Shown here piece by piece: positions 22,900 through 34,903 of a DNA stretch of 64,000 nucleotides; within the stretch, counting starts at the first letter, position 1; each line of letters begins with the position of its first letter. The translations under genes and the position numbers were made by a program. This DNA is from Apium graveolens (Eukaryota > Streptophyta > Magnoliopsida > Apiales > Apiaceae), in contig NC_133647.1 of assembly GCF_009905375.1 (NCBI RefSeq), positions 3,657,847 through 3,721,846 of the forward strand, given 5' to 3'. The notes under the pieces are model-generated. The model ran no database searches and was not told the DNA's origin. It was given only the letters and a program-made list of their open reading frames with translations.

Positions 22900-23760
22900 G
22901 GTTATTAAAAGGTTATAGAACGCTAACGAGCAAAAGTATAACCAGTATAATATTAGGAACGGAAGGTAGTAGCGATTACGAACTCGAAAAGAATGGGTAT
23001 TGAGAAGCAAAAGCTCTAATGCTAAACGCTATAATGAGAGTCTGTGCAATAGACTTGAAAAAAATTTGGAATGATCACTTAACGCGGATTTAGTTATATC
23101 ACGACAATAGATCATATGTCATTATCGAGGTGTCACCTTATGAGATCCTTGAGGGAAGATAATGTCGATCTCCCTTATGTTAGGATGAAGTTGTAGAGCG
23201 CAAGATGCTCGGACCCGCAGTAGTCCAAAGGACCAGGGATATAATAGATCTAATCAAAGGACGGCTGGTAGTAACCCAAGATGGACATAAGAGGTATGCT
23301 GATTTGACTCAAAAAGGACAAAGAGTATGAAATAGGGGGCCTAGTAATGTTATAGGTATCCCCTTGGAAACCCTTGAAAAAGGATTGATGAGGTTCGGAA
23401 AGAAAGGAAAGCTAAGTCTACAATTTGTTGGACCCTTGGATATATTAAGACGTTTGGGAAGTTAGCATATGAGCTAGCCCTACCCCCGAACCTGTAGCAA
23501 GTTCATAACGTGTTCCACGTATCAATGTTAAGGAAGTGTAATTCGGATGCCAGACAAATAGGGGCATATGAGCGCATAGACATGCAACCAGACGTAACCT
23601 ATATGGAGCAACCAGGAAGGGTATAGAGTAAAAAGGAACGAGTGCTTAGGAGAAGGGTTATCAAACTAGTAAGAGTTTGATGGTAGAACCACAATGTGGG
23701 AAAATTTACTCGAGAGTTAGAAAGTGCAATGCTAAGAGAGTATCCTTATTCATTTTCTAT
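22900..23760 (+). pseudogene. Ty3 integrase C-terminus and chromodomain-like tail
   Basis: Frame fragments match the end of Tekay-type pol: RDIIDLIKGRL, then KGQRVMK, LMRFGKKGKLSLQFVGPLDI, KLAYELALPPN, VHNVFHVSMLRKCNSDAR, QPDVTYMEQPGRV and a closing ELESAMLREYPYSF. The last part corresponds to the chromodomain that directs chromovirus integration. Several in-frame stops make it non-functional. It ends about 30 bp before the polypurine tract, as expected. Confidence 0.82.
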
Positions 23761-23784
23761 CTGATTCCGGGACGGAATCCTTTT

Positions 23785-23797
23785 AAGGAGGGGAGAC
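23785..23797 (+). other. Polypurine tract of Ty3 element
   Basis: AAGGAGGGGAGAC lies directly before the TGTAATAACC start of the 3' LTR, the place where plus-strand DNA synthesis is primed. Confidence 0.88.
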
Positions 23798-25965
23798 TGT
23801 AATAACCCCAATTTTTGGGAAATTTTTGAAACCCTTATGAATAGTGTTTTTGCTGAATGAGAAAACTTTTCATGCCACACTATGTAGGGGTTCTGATATG
23901 GATATTCTGAGATTTTATTAGTACTTTATATGGGATATAAGTGTATGTAAAGATCGTCAGAATCCAAATCCGAACACTTTGATTTTTCCCGGAAATACAC
24001 TAGATACGAAAAGATTTGAGAAAAAGGTAACAGGATAAAAAGGATTTAAATTAAAGGATTATAGGAGAGGATCATAAAAGGAATATAATATATTGAGAAA
24101 GGTTAAGGGAACCTAAGTAATAAGATCCCGGGTATGATCCTTCAAACGATAAACGAAAACGAAAGTTAAGCGAACCGTATAACAGATCAGCGGTCATTAG
24201 GCAAACAATTAGGAAGTTAATCAAAGGGATTAGAGAGGATGATGTCACCCAACCAATGAGAAGAGGACAAGGAGGGGAGGATGACATCATGAGGATGACT
24301 CAAGCATGACATGGGAAGGAAGGAGATGTGGTGGCTTTTTAACCACACAAAATCAAGGGCAACTAGGTAATTTACTAAAACAAACACAAAAATCAAACCA
24401 ACCAAGCCAAGCAAATCATTTTTCATCAAAATCAAAAAGAAACCAAGGCATTGTTCTTCATGCTCTCGGCCAAAACAGAACCAGAACACTAAAACTGCTG
24501 TATCTCCTTCATTTCTCACTCAAATATTGTGTTCTATAGCTCATTGGAAAGGTATTGAGATGGCCTACAACTCTTGTTCACAAGTCTCGTCCAAATAATC
24601 ATGGTAAGACCCTCATTTTTACAGTTCTTTAAATCGGACTTTTAGAAACTTCAAAGCCTAACTTTGTGTTCTTGATTTCTTTGGAAAGATCAAGCTTGTA
24701 GGAGGCTCCCTAAGGCTTCCTAACAACTTAACACCTCCCAAGGAAGGTATAAACTTCAAACCCTAGCCTTTACTTTATTTGTTAGTAAGTTTAATGGTTG
24801 GTGTTGTGAAATGAGAAGCATGGATTGTGATTATTAGTAGTTTGGTTTGATTTGGAAGTGTTTTTGGTAATTGAAGCTTGATTATAGTTCATAGGTCTTG
24901 ATTGTGGTTGTTTGAGTTGAAAACCTTGGAGATTATGGACTGATGTGGTATGGTTTAGGTGAAGTTTTGTTGTATTGATGGTTATGAGTTGGTTGGTGGT
25001 TAATTGGAGTAGTTTAAACATTGGTAATCGCGTAAACATAGCCGTCGTAACGTCCGATTTTCTTTGGACTGTTTTTGTGCATAACATTAGGACCTGAGAA
25101 CCCCCTCCTAGATTATGACCACTGCCATTTTTAGATAGCTCATGTTACGAGCTTCGTTTTGATATGTAGTTCGTTCGATTCCGATGCACGGTTTAGGAGA
25201 AACGACCGTTTCAAGTAACGGCGTTTCGCGAACGAAACTTTTCCCCTCGCCTTACTTTGAAACATAGGTTAAAGACCAAAAAGGGTTAATTAATACATGA
25301 AACATTTATGGTAAGTGTGCTAGGCAGTTGGTAAGACACTCGCGAAGGAATCGCCTTAAAACTCGTAAAGGTTAAATTATTAAAAATGGTGGAGCCGAGG
25401 GTACTCGAGTGACTTAAGAGAATCAGTAAGTGCAAAACGAGCGTTAGAGTCTGAGTTGGTTAGAGTATAGATTTACAAGTGACTTTGGTTTAATTCCAAC
25501 TTACTTGTTGTTTATAGGTTACCAGACTCGTCCCGAGCCATTCGTAACCCCCAGTCGCTCAGGCAAGTTTTCTACCCGATATACTGTTGTTGTGATGTAA
25601 ATATATGTATATGCATTATCTTGTGATAGTGCATGATTGTTATTAGCAAATTTTGCGATATATTGGAGCATGCTGATATGGTATATATGCATGTCTGTTT
25701 CGCATTCTTTCCATATATATATCTGTTGATTCAGTTGATAATACATATGCTAGAGGATAGCGGTAATTTGCATATACCCTTAGTACAGGGACCCAAAGGT
25801 GAAAATATTTCTAAAACCGGGAGTCGAGGATCCCGAGTAGATTTTGTATATATGGATATAAATATATATATATATATATATTTATACTTATATATATATA
25901 TATATATATATGGTCATAGTTTTCAAAACTATTAATCGAATAAGGTTTATTCGATAACTTTATCT

Positions 25966-26185
25966 TTATTTTATTATTGAATATTATTTTGAATATTCAT
26001 CCGAGGACTTATGACTCCTTTATTTTATTATTGAATATTATTTCGAATATTCATTCGAGGACTTATGACTCCTTTTATTTTATATTAAATGAATATTATT
26101 TTGAATATTCATTCGAGGGCTTATGACTCAGTTTATATTGTTTAATGAATATTTTTGAATATTCATTTGAGGATCTATGACTCCG
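25966..26185 (+). repeat. Four hairpin-forming repeats inside the 3' LTR
   Basis: The 3' LTR counterpart of 16203-16422: four 54-58 bp units each with a GAATATT/AATATTC inverted repeat. Confidence 0.85.
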
Positions 26186-27725
26186 ATTATTTGCTGAGAT
26201 TTGTTCTTTATTTTATTAAAGAATAAGGTGTAAATAATCAAACTTATTTTCGATTATTCAAATAAAGATATTACTTTCGTATAAGTATATCTTTGATTAT
26301 TTGCTATTCATTTCAAGTATAAGTTTTAATACTTCTACTTCAATTATTTTATAAAGATTATTCTTTATGGGAATATTATTTAAATAATAATATTCAGACA
26401 TTTTCTAAATATTCTGGGGACTGATTTACTTCATTAAATCAGCTTCACTCCAAACATTCTTAAAAATGTTTTGCGAGTCTTCAAAATGATTTTTTTAAAA
26501 GTTAGAGCGGATCCCAAAACTCATTTTTTTAAGATCCTCCTTTCGAAGGGGATTTAAATACTCGCTCAAAACCTGAGGGATCCGGCTCTGTGGTGTGTTT
26601 TATATTCGCAACAAGGTTGCTGTTTTGATAAATGAATTGATTACTTACCCAACACTCGGGAAGTAAAATTCTTGGAACAAGTTAATCCATTAACAGGCAT
26701 CGCCTGGGAAATATCGGTGAGTTCTCCTTTCCAAATAGATACGACTTCTTGGTGGAGCCGTATCAACAAGTTTCTACTTGGGGAAAGTGGGGACAAGCTT
26801 TACGTTTCAGAGTCATGGATTTCATCTGAACTAGGAGTGGCGTAAGTGGCCGAGTAGCGCCGGCCCAGCCTTATTATATTGGCCCAAATGGCCTGGAAGT
26901 TCCGCTAAGGCGGTCCATTCCTTAGGAGTTCAGTGTTCGGTTGACAAGTAAATCCGACAGGTTCTCCTCTATATGTAGAAAATGGTGGGGTTGTACTACT
27001 ACGACTGATCATCGTAAGTGGTCTTCCTGGCGCGGCAAACTCCCGTAATGAGTTCATCATCCAATTGGATAATTTCTGCAACACTACCCAGAGCACTTCG
27101 ATAGAAAGGCTACGGTTGGGCGATTGTTGAGTGTTGGCAGGGTCAAGTTTTCAAAATGATGTTTACATCAAATGAAGTATCTCGTAACTTCATTTTATTT
27201 TGATAATATTTTAAAGATTTAATCTATTCAAATCTTGCCTTATAGTCTCATCTATGTGATGAACTTTTGAAGCTAATTATAACTTGAACGGTGGTAGTTC
27301 AAGTAGTATTTGGGAAAGATATAAGTATATTGGGGTATCTTGTAACTTAATCTTTTAAACTTATATCTAATTAATAATTGTCTTATGAATGACAAAGATT
27401 TTCAGAAAAATGTTGAGACAAGGTTAGATATATGAGATCACCTTGCAACGATATTTTTTTTATACAGTTATACACTGGGACTTTGTGTATATTGTGCATG
27501 GAAGAGGACTTCCAATATTTTGAAAAGTATATATGTATATATATATACTTAATATTTTGCGACTTCATCGCATTAAGATATCAACTTGGTTCATTTCTTT
27601 TGACCAAGACTTTCATGAGTACTATGAGAAGGCTCATATATTGTTAATCATTATACATATTATTTTGGTGGGCTTGCTGCTCACCCTTGCTTTCTTCTTT
27701 CATCACACAACATCAGATAGACAAG

Positions 27726-27878
27726 ATGAACCGGACCAAGCTCCCGATTCGCAAGAGGTTAGGAGACGTTCCGCAGTTTTCTAGAAGCACTGATGCCGCC
27801 ATAGCTGAGGTAGGAACTACCAATAGGCTAGGCTTTCAACTTTTGATGTATCAGATTATGTATATTTATGAATTGTAA
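27726..27878 (+). other. Conserved small ORF in 3' LTR
   Basis: Same 50-codon frame as 17963-18115, intact in this copy, with a single base change (g to a) just upstream of the ATG. Confidence 0.3.
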
Positions 27879-28655
27879 TAATGGCAAAGAAATGTAAATT
27901 TATTCAGAAACCTGTTTAAGGTGTATTGGCATATAATTGTGCAATAAAACGACTTGTGATTATTTTTGGATATTCATCTCTGAGACTATAACTTGTGGTG
28001 TGTGTGTTTATTGTGGGGTCACAGTACAGAGTAGTTGATTATTTATTAAGATTGGGTGTTGTTAAGGGAAATGGAACTCGTGACAACCCGGATCCCCGAC
28101 CCCGGATTTGGGGGTGTTACATATACGTGATATAATGCTGAATGTTTTAAAAATATATAAATGCAACAAATGTCGAACTTTAATGAGTATAAGAAAAACA
28201 GTTGAGAAAATTTGTGGGGTTATTAATCTTATGACACGTACTCCTCGAAGATTATTAATCCCTCAATATGAAGATTTCATGGTGGCAAGATCATTTGTAT
28301 GCGAATGTTATAAGAAACTATTATAAGAAAGCATAGTTGTCATCATATGAGTGAGACCAATCGTATACAAATATTAGATCGAAAGATATATGTAATATAA
28401 TGCTAAAAATTTTAAACGTATTTATATATAACAAATATCGAACTTTCATGTATATAAGCAGTTGACCAAATTTGTAGTATTATTAATCGTACGATACAAA
28501 CTCATCACTGATAATTAATCTTACAATACATATTTTCTCCAAGATCAATAATCGTGTAACTTATTTATTACAAGAATATTCGTATTTTAAACAATCTCGT
28601 GCCTTACCCAGATTAAAGAGCTAGTATGACTAATTTAACAAATATGACTAATATG

Positions 28656-28667
28656 TTGACGTTGACC
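28656..28667 (+). promoter_or_regulatory. Paired W-boxes (WRKY sites)
   Basis: TTGAC and TTGACC are separated by one base, and the pair lies about 1.4 kb upstream of DEFL copy 1. The same pair is kept in every unit: 33487-33498, 38313-38324, 46913-46924, 51769-51780, 56626-56637 and 62910-62921. A third TTGACC lies about 200 bp further upstream in each complete unit. W-boxes bind WRKY factors; the link to these genes is inference. Confidence 0.4.
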
Positions 28668-29990
28668 AAAATTTTACCTAAGAGGACTATCTCATGGAAA
28701 GCAATTTATTTTTACACAATCTCCAAAATTATATATATAGTATGCCACCTAGATTTTTAGATTTTTTTGCACTTTAAGTGAAACATCATCATACAGTAAA
28801 AAAAGAGTGAAACATTGTCATTTTGAAATAATTTTTAGAATATTTTCTCAGTTTTGAATAATCAAGTTTTGACTTTATATCAATTCTACCAGTAGTGATA
28901 CAATTTTTGTTTTGTAATTGTCGTGTTTGGTCTATAATGTTTCCATTGTATCAATTCTAATAATTGATACCATCTCGGAGAGAGTGATTTGGCCCATAGA
29001 AGCGAGGATCTGGAAAAAAGGGATGATACGGGGAAAATTTAGTCTTCTATCACGTCTCACCTTATCTTATAGGTCATCTATATTTTTTAATTTAATCAGA
29101 TTTTTTTTAGAGTCATGTTTAGTGTATTATATATAATATTTCAAACTTTATAATTGTCTTGTTTGCCGAGTAATGTTAGATATTTAAATAAATTTTAAAA
29201 GTGTCCATAAAATGATGTGTCATAACACATGTTAAATTTTAATTTGGGCTATGTGATATCGTATTCTTATTAAGAAACTTATTATATATATATTCACAAC
29301 TTAACATTTAAAAATAGGTTGATATAATTTATATTTTGTGATATAAATCTGTTAATCAGTCGGTTAATATAAACCGTCAAGGAAAAGGTATATTCAAAAT
29401 AAGGGAAGTGATCAAAATAAATAGGATTGGTGAATATTTTATTTCAAAAAAAATGATTTTTCTTATAAGAAATGCTAATATCCGAAAAATAAGGTAAGTA
29501 GAAAAAATCAAGTAACCTTTCAATCAGGTGATCATCCGGTTCTATTTCAATTTAAATTTTTTTTATCATGAATAAAACATTAAAACATTCGCCTTGAGAA
29601 TGAGAAATGCTAGTTTTCCAAAAATAATTTCCGAAACGATTCCCGAATGATGAGTTGTCATCGTTATATTTGATGTTTACTTATAAATGAGGTGGACCCC
29701 TCTTATATTAATATAAATCACAAAAATGAAAAGATGACACATGTCATTTTGAAAAAGTTTTTCAAATTTCTTTTAATATGTAACATTGCTCCTAAGAAAT
29801 ATAATACATGTACATTCACACATATTTTGTAAGATTTCTTTAACAAAGGAATTATTCTTTAAAATCTTTTTACCCGTATACAAGATTCCTTAAATTACAA
29901 ATAAATTTAAATAATAAATGTAATAGATTTGTATGATATCATTCTTTTAAGACTAATATCTTACCGCATAAGACAAGTAGACAACATGAC

Positions 29991-29998
29991 TATAAAAA
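29991..29998 (+). promoter_or_regulatory. TATA box, DEFL copy 1
   Basis: TATAAAAA, 91 bp upstream of the ATG, the same spacing as in every other copy. Confidence 0.75.
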
Positions 29999-30081
29999 GA
30001 ACTCAATCAGCAAGAACATTACACACATAAAAGAAGAAATACCATCACATTACACATAGAAAAGGCAAAATCTCAGATACA

Positions 30082-30424
30082 ATGGTTGTGAAGAACATCT
30101 CTTCTGTTACAAGAACCATATTCATTGCCTTCTTTTTCATTGCTTTGACTATCAATACAGGTAAATTTATCTTCCTTGTGTTAAACATAGCCTTAATATA
30201 ACATATGAACATATAAACATCTATAATCTATTACTAACATGTACGAATTGTGTGTTACAGATCGTGTAGGTGCAGCATGGTTGGTTGATTAGGGGCCATG
30301 TACAACTTCTTCTGATTGTAATGCCCATTGCAAGAGCATCCATTATCCACAGGGTGGGGTTTGTAAAGCGCCTAGTACAGGATCTCCTCTTCACTGCTAT
30401 TGCATTAGCAGCTCCTCCCCATAA
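30082..30424 (+). pseudogene. DEFL copy 1, nonsense-disrupted
   Basis: Two exons, 30082-30160 and 30261-30424, with a 100-bp GT-AG intron. Exon 1 encodes the hydrophobic signal peptide (residues 1-26) and looks intact. In exon 2 the codon that is GAG in the other copies is TAG at 30290-30292, so translation would stop at residue 37, before all six cysteines. The downstream region also has changes at the position before the fifth cysteine (R to H) and in the loop (A to T), which fits relaxed constraint. TATA box and splice sites are still good, so a transcript is possible. The only direct evidence of pseudogene status is the stop codon; a sequencing or consensus error at that base should be kept in mind. 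Confidence 0.85.
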
Positions 30425-30702
30425 CTTGCTTTTTCTTAACGAATAAGATAGGATACATTTAAAAGATTTATATGTATGATGTTCATTTTTGGTCTGGTAT
30501 CCTACTATTGCAATTAATTTTTTATGCGTTGTACTTGATTTTATCTGAAGATCTTCCTTGCAGCTCCATACAAAAGTTTTTTTTTATTTCTAGTAAAGGT
30601 TCAAACTCTTTGATTTTATGGGCAAGGTTCAGAGCAAAAACCACAGTGTGCTCTTAAATCTTAATATGAAATAATCAATGCTATTGATTCTACATAACTC
30701 AT

Positions 30703-30888
30703 TTATCCATCACCATCATTAACAAGCCCAACTTCACAGATCAAAGCGAAAAATAAGATTTGTTGATGGCCTAGAGGCACAACCGATGCCCCCTCTTCAT
30801 TTACTCGAAAATGTGACGCATTAAAAAATATCACACAAGACAAAAAAAGAAAGTGAAGATCATAACAAAATCCTTTTAAATAACGCAA
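30703..30888 (-). other. Unit-conserved 61-codon antisense frame
   Basis: A minus-strand frame beginning with ATG at 30888 (MRYLKGFCYDLHFLFLSCVI...) recurs at 35525-35710, 48961-49146, 53815-54000 and 58673-58858. In unit 3 it is broken by small indels near 40500. It lies about 280 bp downstream of each DEFL gene, on the opposite strand. Since whole units are near-identical, its presence is not evidence of coding function. Confidence 0.15.
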
Positions 30889-31424
30889 TATAATTCAAAA
30901 ACTACGAAAAATTATTTTGTTTTGCAAACATTTGTGCCAAACATTATTATAGAAAGAAAAACATCTAAACTACTTGGATAACTTAAGAAGATTGATAGTC
31001 AACAGAGCTCTAAATGAACATATATTTACAGCAACTCTTCACTTGGGAGGAGGGAAGAAGATGGCATATGTAGTCCATTTATTAATTACAACTAATGTGA
31101 ATGTATTAATTAGTCTAATTCATTATTACATATATTTATTACTATTTCATCATTTAAAATAATTTATAACTATATATATTACATTTATCTTAATTTATAT
31201 TATTATATTAAAGATGAAACATTAAAAATTTGGCTGTTGGTCCTTGATCAATCAATCCAGAGCCGTTAGATCAAACTGATGAGAACCATTAGATTTTATC
31301 TTAAAAAATATTATACAAGTATAAGATTTGAATCCTAGCATCAATATATTAAAATTATAATTTTTACTATATTATGATAAAAATAACGGTGGTGCATTGT
31401 AAAATTATTGTAGTAGGAGTATAA

Positions 31425-31435
31425 GGTTCGAATCC
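31425..31435 (+). promoter_or_regulatory. tRNA B-box-like motif (GGTTCGAATCC)
   Basis: Exact match to the internal RNA-polymerase-III B-box consensus. A second, weaker copy lies about 100 bp upstream (gattTgaatcc here; GATTCGAATCC in unit 2). Present in all complete units, for example 36247-36257. No cloverleaf was found, so this is not a tRNA gene; it may be a SINE relic. Confidence 0.3.
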
Positions 31436-32896
31436 TAACAATAATATATTAAAATTATATTTTACAATAACTACTAGATATTATTAAAGACGAAATACTG
31501 AAAGTTTGGTTGTTGGTCCTTGGTCGGCTTTATTAACTTATTATATTTAACATAATACACTCTTCTTAATGGACTAATACTCGCAATATAATTATATAAA
31601 TACAAATAGAATTGAATATGTATAATGGTATCTAGCCGTAACAAAATAATATATACTATTGACCCGGGCCAAAAAAATTATACTATTGAGCCGGTGTAAA
31701 AAACAATTAAATATGTATAATGGTCTGTTGCTAGAAAAAAAATATATGTACTAATCACCCGGGTCAAAAAAATTATCCTATCAAACCGATCTAAAACAAG
31801 ATTAGAATTAAAATAATTGCTTGGTAGGAATGACAACTCGTGATAGAAGAAAATAATATACACTATTCATACATGTTTAAATAATATTATACTATTAATC
31901 CGGGTTCATATAAAAAATAAAAAAAAAAATATAGTTAGTTGATTTGTTATATTAGGTTAAAACATAATAACAAATACTACTGGTACGGTTTAAAATAATA
32001 TATAGTTATAGTACTCATCCGGGCTAAAACTAAATATAACTAATTCGTTGGTTGATATAATGACATAAATTTAAAACAAATAATATATATTACCCATAAA
32101 ATTAAATAATATTCAACCCGAACTAAAATATAATTAAAAATAAATTATGTATAATTACTTGAATTTGTTTGATATAAAAGTCTTATATAATAAAAGGTTT
32201 TCTTCTATGTCTTTAATTTTCATATTATTTTATAAAAATGAAACTGTCTACAATATTATTTTATTAAAATGAAAATGGACATTATTCGTTAATTTGTAAG
32301 ATAGGGTCGGATAAACAAATAATAATATATATTATCATCCGAGCTAAAATAAATTTATATAGGTAATCCAAGATAAAAAATTAAAATTGAAAAATAATTA
32401 GACCAACTAAAAATATATTTTTTTATTAGGGTTAAAAAATTTATATAACATATCTGAACTTAAATAAATTATATTAAAATTTGAATATAATTACGTGGAT
32501 TTTGTCGATATAATGTGTTTTACGCTAAAACAAAAAAATATACAACTGAAGGCTAAACTAAGAGTAAAATCGAATTAAAAATGATTCCCCTATTGATAAT
32601 GTTAAAATTATTAAAATAAAAAAACTAATAAAATTTTAAAATTTTAAATAATAGAATATTAACATAAAAAATATAATTACAGTTATTTAAAACAACTGTG
32701 GATCGCACTGGTTATTGGCCAGTATATTTTAAAACTGGACATAATTTTAACACAATTTTAAAAATTTATTATTTTAAGTGAATATATTAAATACAAATAC
32801 TATTTTTAAGAAAATAATAGGTTAGTATACTAAGATTTCAGCATGAAGATTATAAGTTATTTTTATATGAATGATACAAGTAACTATTATAAAAAA

Positions 32897-33426
32897 GCAT
32901 AGTTGTAATCATACGGCCAAAATTAAACATACACAAATATTAGATCGAAAGATATACGTGATATAATGCTGAAAGTTTTAAAAATATATAAATGCAACAA
33001 ATGTCGAACTTTAATGAATATAAGAAAAATAGTTGAGAAAATTTGTGGGGTTATTAATCTTATGACACGTACTCCTCGAAGATTATTAATCCCTCAATAT
33101 GAAGATTTCATGGTGGCAAGATCATTTGTATGCGAATGTTATAAGAAACTATTATAAGAAAGCATAGTTGTCATCATATGAGTGAGACCAATCGTATACA
33201 AATATTAGATCGAAAGATATATGTAATATAATGCTAAAAATTTTAAACGTATTTATATATAACAAATATCGAACTTTCATGTATATAAGCAGTTGACCAA
33301 ATTTGTAGTATTATTAATCGTACGATACAAACTTATCACTGATAATTAATCTTACAATACATATTTTCGCCAAGATCAATAATCGTGTAACTTATTTATT
33401 ACAAGAATATTCGTATTTTAAACAAT
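32897..33426 (+). repeat. Two imperfect 265-bp tandem repeats spanning the unit 1/2 boundary
   Basis: Sequence starting gcatagttgtaatcat at 32897 is repeated from 33162 with the shared core aaatattagatcgaaagata, then cgaactttNatg and ttgnggtattaatc. The first repeat contains an ATG-initiated 63-codon frame at 32966-33157 (KCNKCRTLMNIRK), seen in most units but stopped by TGA at 46503-46505 in unit 4. The second repeat has no such frame, so the frame is probably not coding. Confidence 0.65.
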
Positions 33427-34812
33427 CTCGTGCCTTACCCAGATTAAAGAACTAGTATGACTAATTTAACAAATATAACTAATATGTTGACGTTGACCAA
33501 AATGTTACCTAAGAGGACTATCTCATGGAGAGTAATTTATTTTTACACAATCTCCAAAATTATATATATAGTATGCCACCTAGATTTTTAGATTTTTTTG
33601 CACTTTAAGTGAAACATCATCATACAGTAAAAAAAGAGTGAAACATTGTCATTTTGAAATAATTTTTAGAATATTTTCTCAGTTTTGAATAATCAACTTT
33701 TGACTTTATATCAATTCTACCAGTAGTGATACAATTTTTGTTTTGTAATTGTCGTGTTTGGTCTATAATGTTTCCATTGTATCAATTCTAATAATTGATA
33801 CCATCTCGGAGAGAGTGATTTGGCCCATAGAAGCGAGGATCTGGAAAAAAGGGATGATACGGGGAAAATTTAGTCTTCTATCACGTCTCACCTTATCTTA
33901 TAGGTCATCTATATTTTTTAATTTAATCAGATTTTTTTTAGAGTCATGTTTAGTGTATTATATATAATATTTCAAACTTTATAATTGTCTTGTTTGCCGA
34001 GTAATGTTAGATATTTAAATAAATTTTAAAAGTGTCTATAAAATGATGTGTCATAACACATGTTAAATTTTAATTTGGGCTATGTGATCTCGTATTCTTA
34101 TTAAGAAACTTATTATATATATTCACAACTTAACATTTAAAAATAGGTTGATATAATTTATATTTTGTGATATAAATCTGTTAATCAGTCGGTTAATATA
34201 AACCGTCAAGGAAAATGTATATTCAAAATAAGGGAAGTGATCAAAATAAATAGGATTGGTGAATATTTTATTTCAAAAAAAAATGATTTTTCTTATAAGA
34301 AATGCTAATATCCGAAAAATAAGGTAAGTAGAAAAAATCAAGTAACCTTTCAATCAGGTGATCATCCGGTTCTATTTCAATTTAAATTTTTTCTATCATG
34401 AATAAAACATTCGCCGTGAGAATGAGAAATGCTAGTTTTCCAAAAATCATTTCCGAAACGATTCCCGAATGATGAGTTGTCATCGTTATATTTGATGTTT
34501 ACTTATAAATGAGGTGGACCCCTCTTATATTAATATAAATCACAAAAATGAAAAGATGACACATGTCATTTTGAAAAAGTTTTTCAAATTTCTTTTAATA
34601 TGTAACATTGCTCCTAAGAAATATAATACATGTACATTCACACATATTTTGTAAGATTTCTTTAACAAAGGAATTATTCTTTGAAATCTTTTTACCCGTA
34701 TACAAGATTCCTTAAATTACAAATAAATTTAAATAATAAATGTAATAGATTTGTGTGATATCATTCTTTTAAGACTAATATCTTACCGCATAAGACAAGT
34801 AGACAACATGAC

Positions 34813-34820
34813 TATAAAAA
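34813..34820 (+). promoter_or_regulatory. TATA box, DEFL copy 2
   Basis: TATAAAAA, 91 bp before the start codon. Confidence 0.75.
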
Positions 34821-34903
34821 GAACTCAATCAGCAAGAACATTACACATATAAAAGAAGAAATACCATCACATTACACATAGAAAAGGTAAAATCTCAGAT
34901 ACA

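Larger units (their letters stand above)
14362..28121 (+). mobile_element. Ty3/gypsy (Tekay/Del-like) LTR retrotransposon
   Basis: Order: 5' LTR (start lost in the gap) to 18358, 4-nt spacer, tRNA-iMet primer-binding site, 5.4-kb internal region, polypurine tract at 23785-23797, and a complete 3' LTR at 23798-28121. LTR ends are TGTAATAACC and GTGTTACA. Internal remnants include RNase H, gag and integrase C-terminus with a chromodomain-like tail, the last typical of the Tekay/Del chromovirus lineage, which also has unusually long LTRs. There is no long open frame, so it must have been moved by proteins from another copy. By eye the two LTRs differ at about 20 sites in 4 kb, which indicates recent insertion despite the ruined interior. 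The right flank (tatacgtgat...) is array sequence, so it inserted into a DEFL repeat unit. Confidence 0.88.
23798..28121 (+). repeat. Complete 3' LTR, 4,324 bp
   Basis: Begins TGTAATAACC right after the polypurine tract and ends GGTGTTACA. It is collinear with the 5' LTR from 24113 onward. It carries longer TA microsatellites (about 25860-25910) than the 5' copy. The first 315 bp are seen only here because of the assembly gap. Confidence 0.95.
28122..32952 (+). repeat. Array unit 1
   Basis: The left end abuts the 3' LTR of the Ty3 element. It contains paired W-boxes (28656-28667), TATA (29991), the nonsense-bearing DEFL copy 1, the B-box-like motif (31425-31435) and the decayed CCGGG-motif repeats (31660-32350). 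At the Helitron-like end it reads ggccag instead of ggctag. Confidence 0.93.

Noticed and set aside
28918..29136. 72-codon frame repeated in most array units
   Set aside because: It begins with TTG, not ATG, and varies in length and start among units. It is conserved only because the entire units are near-identical, so it shows no coding signature.
30974..31162. 62-codon frame with LNEHIFTATLHLGGGKKMA repeated in each unit
   Set aside because: Starts at TTG and has no recognisable domain or splice context. It could be a captured exon fragment, but nothing supports a gene.
31425..31435. tRNA gene suggested by GGTTCGAATCC
   Set aside because: No acceptor stem, anticodon arm or A box at the right distance; only the B-box-like word is present.
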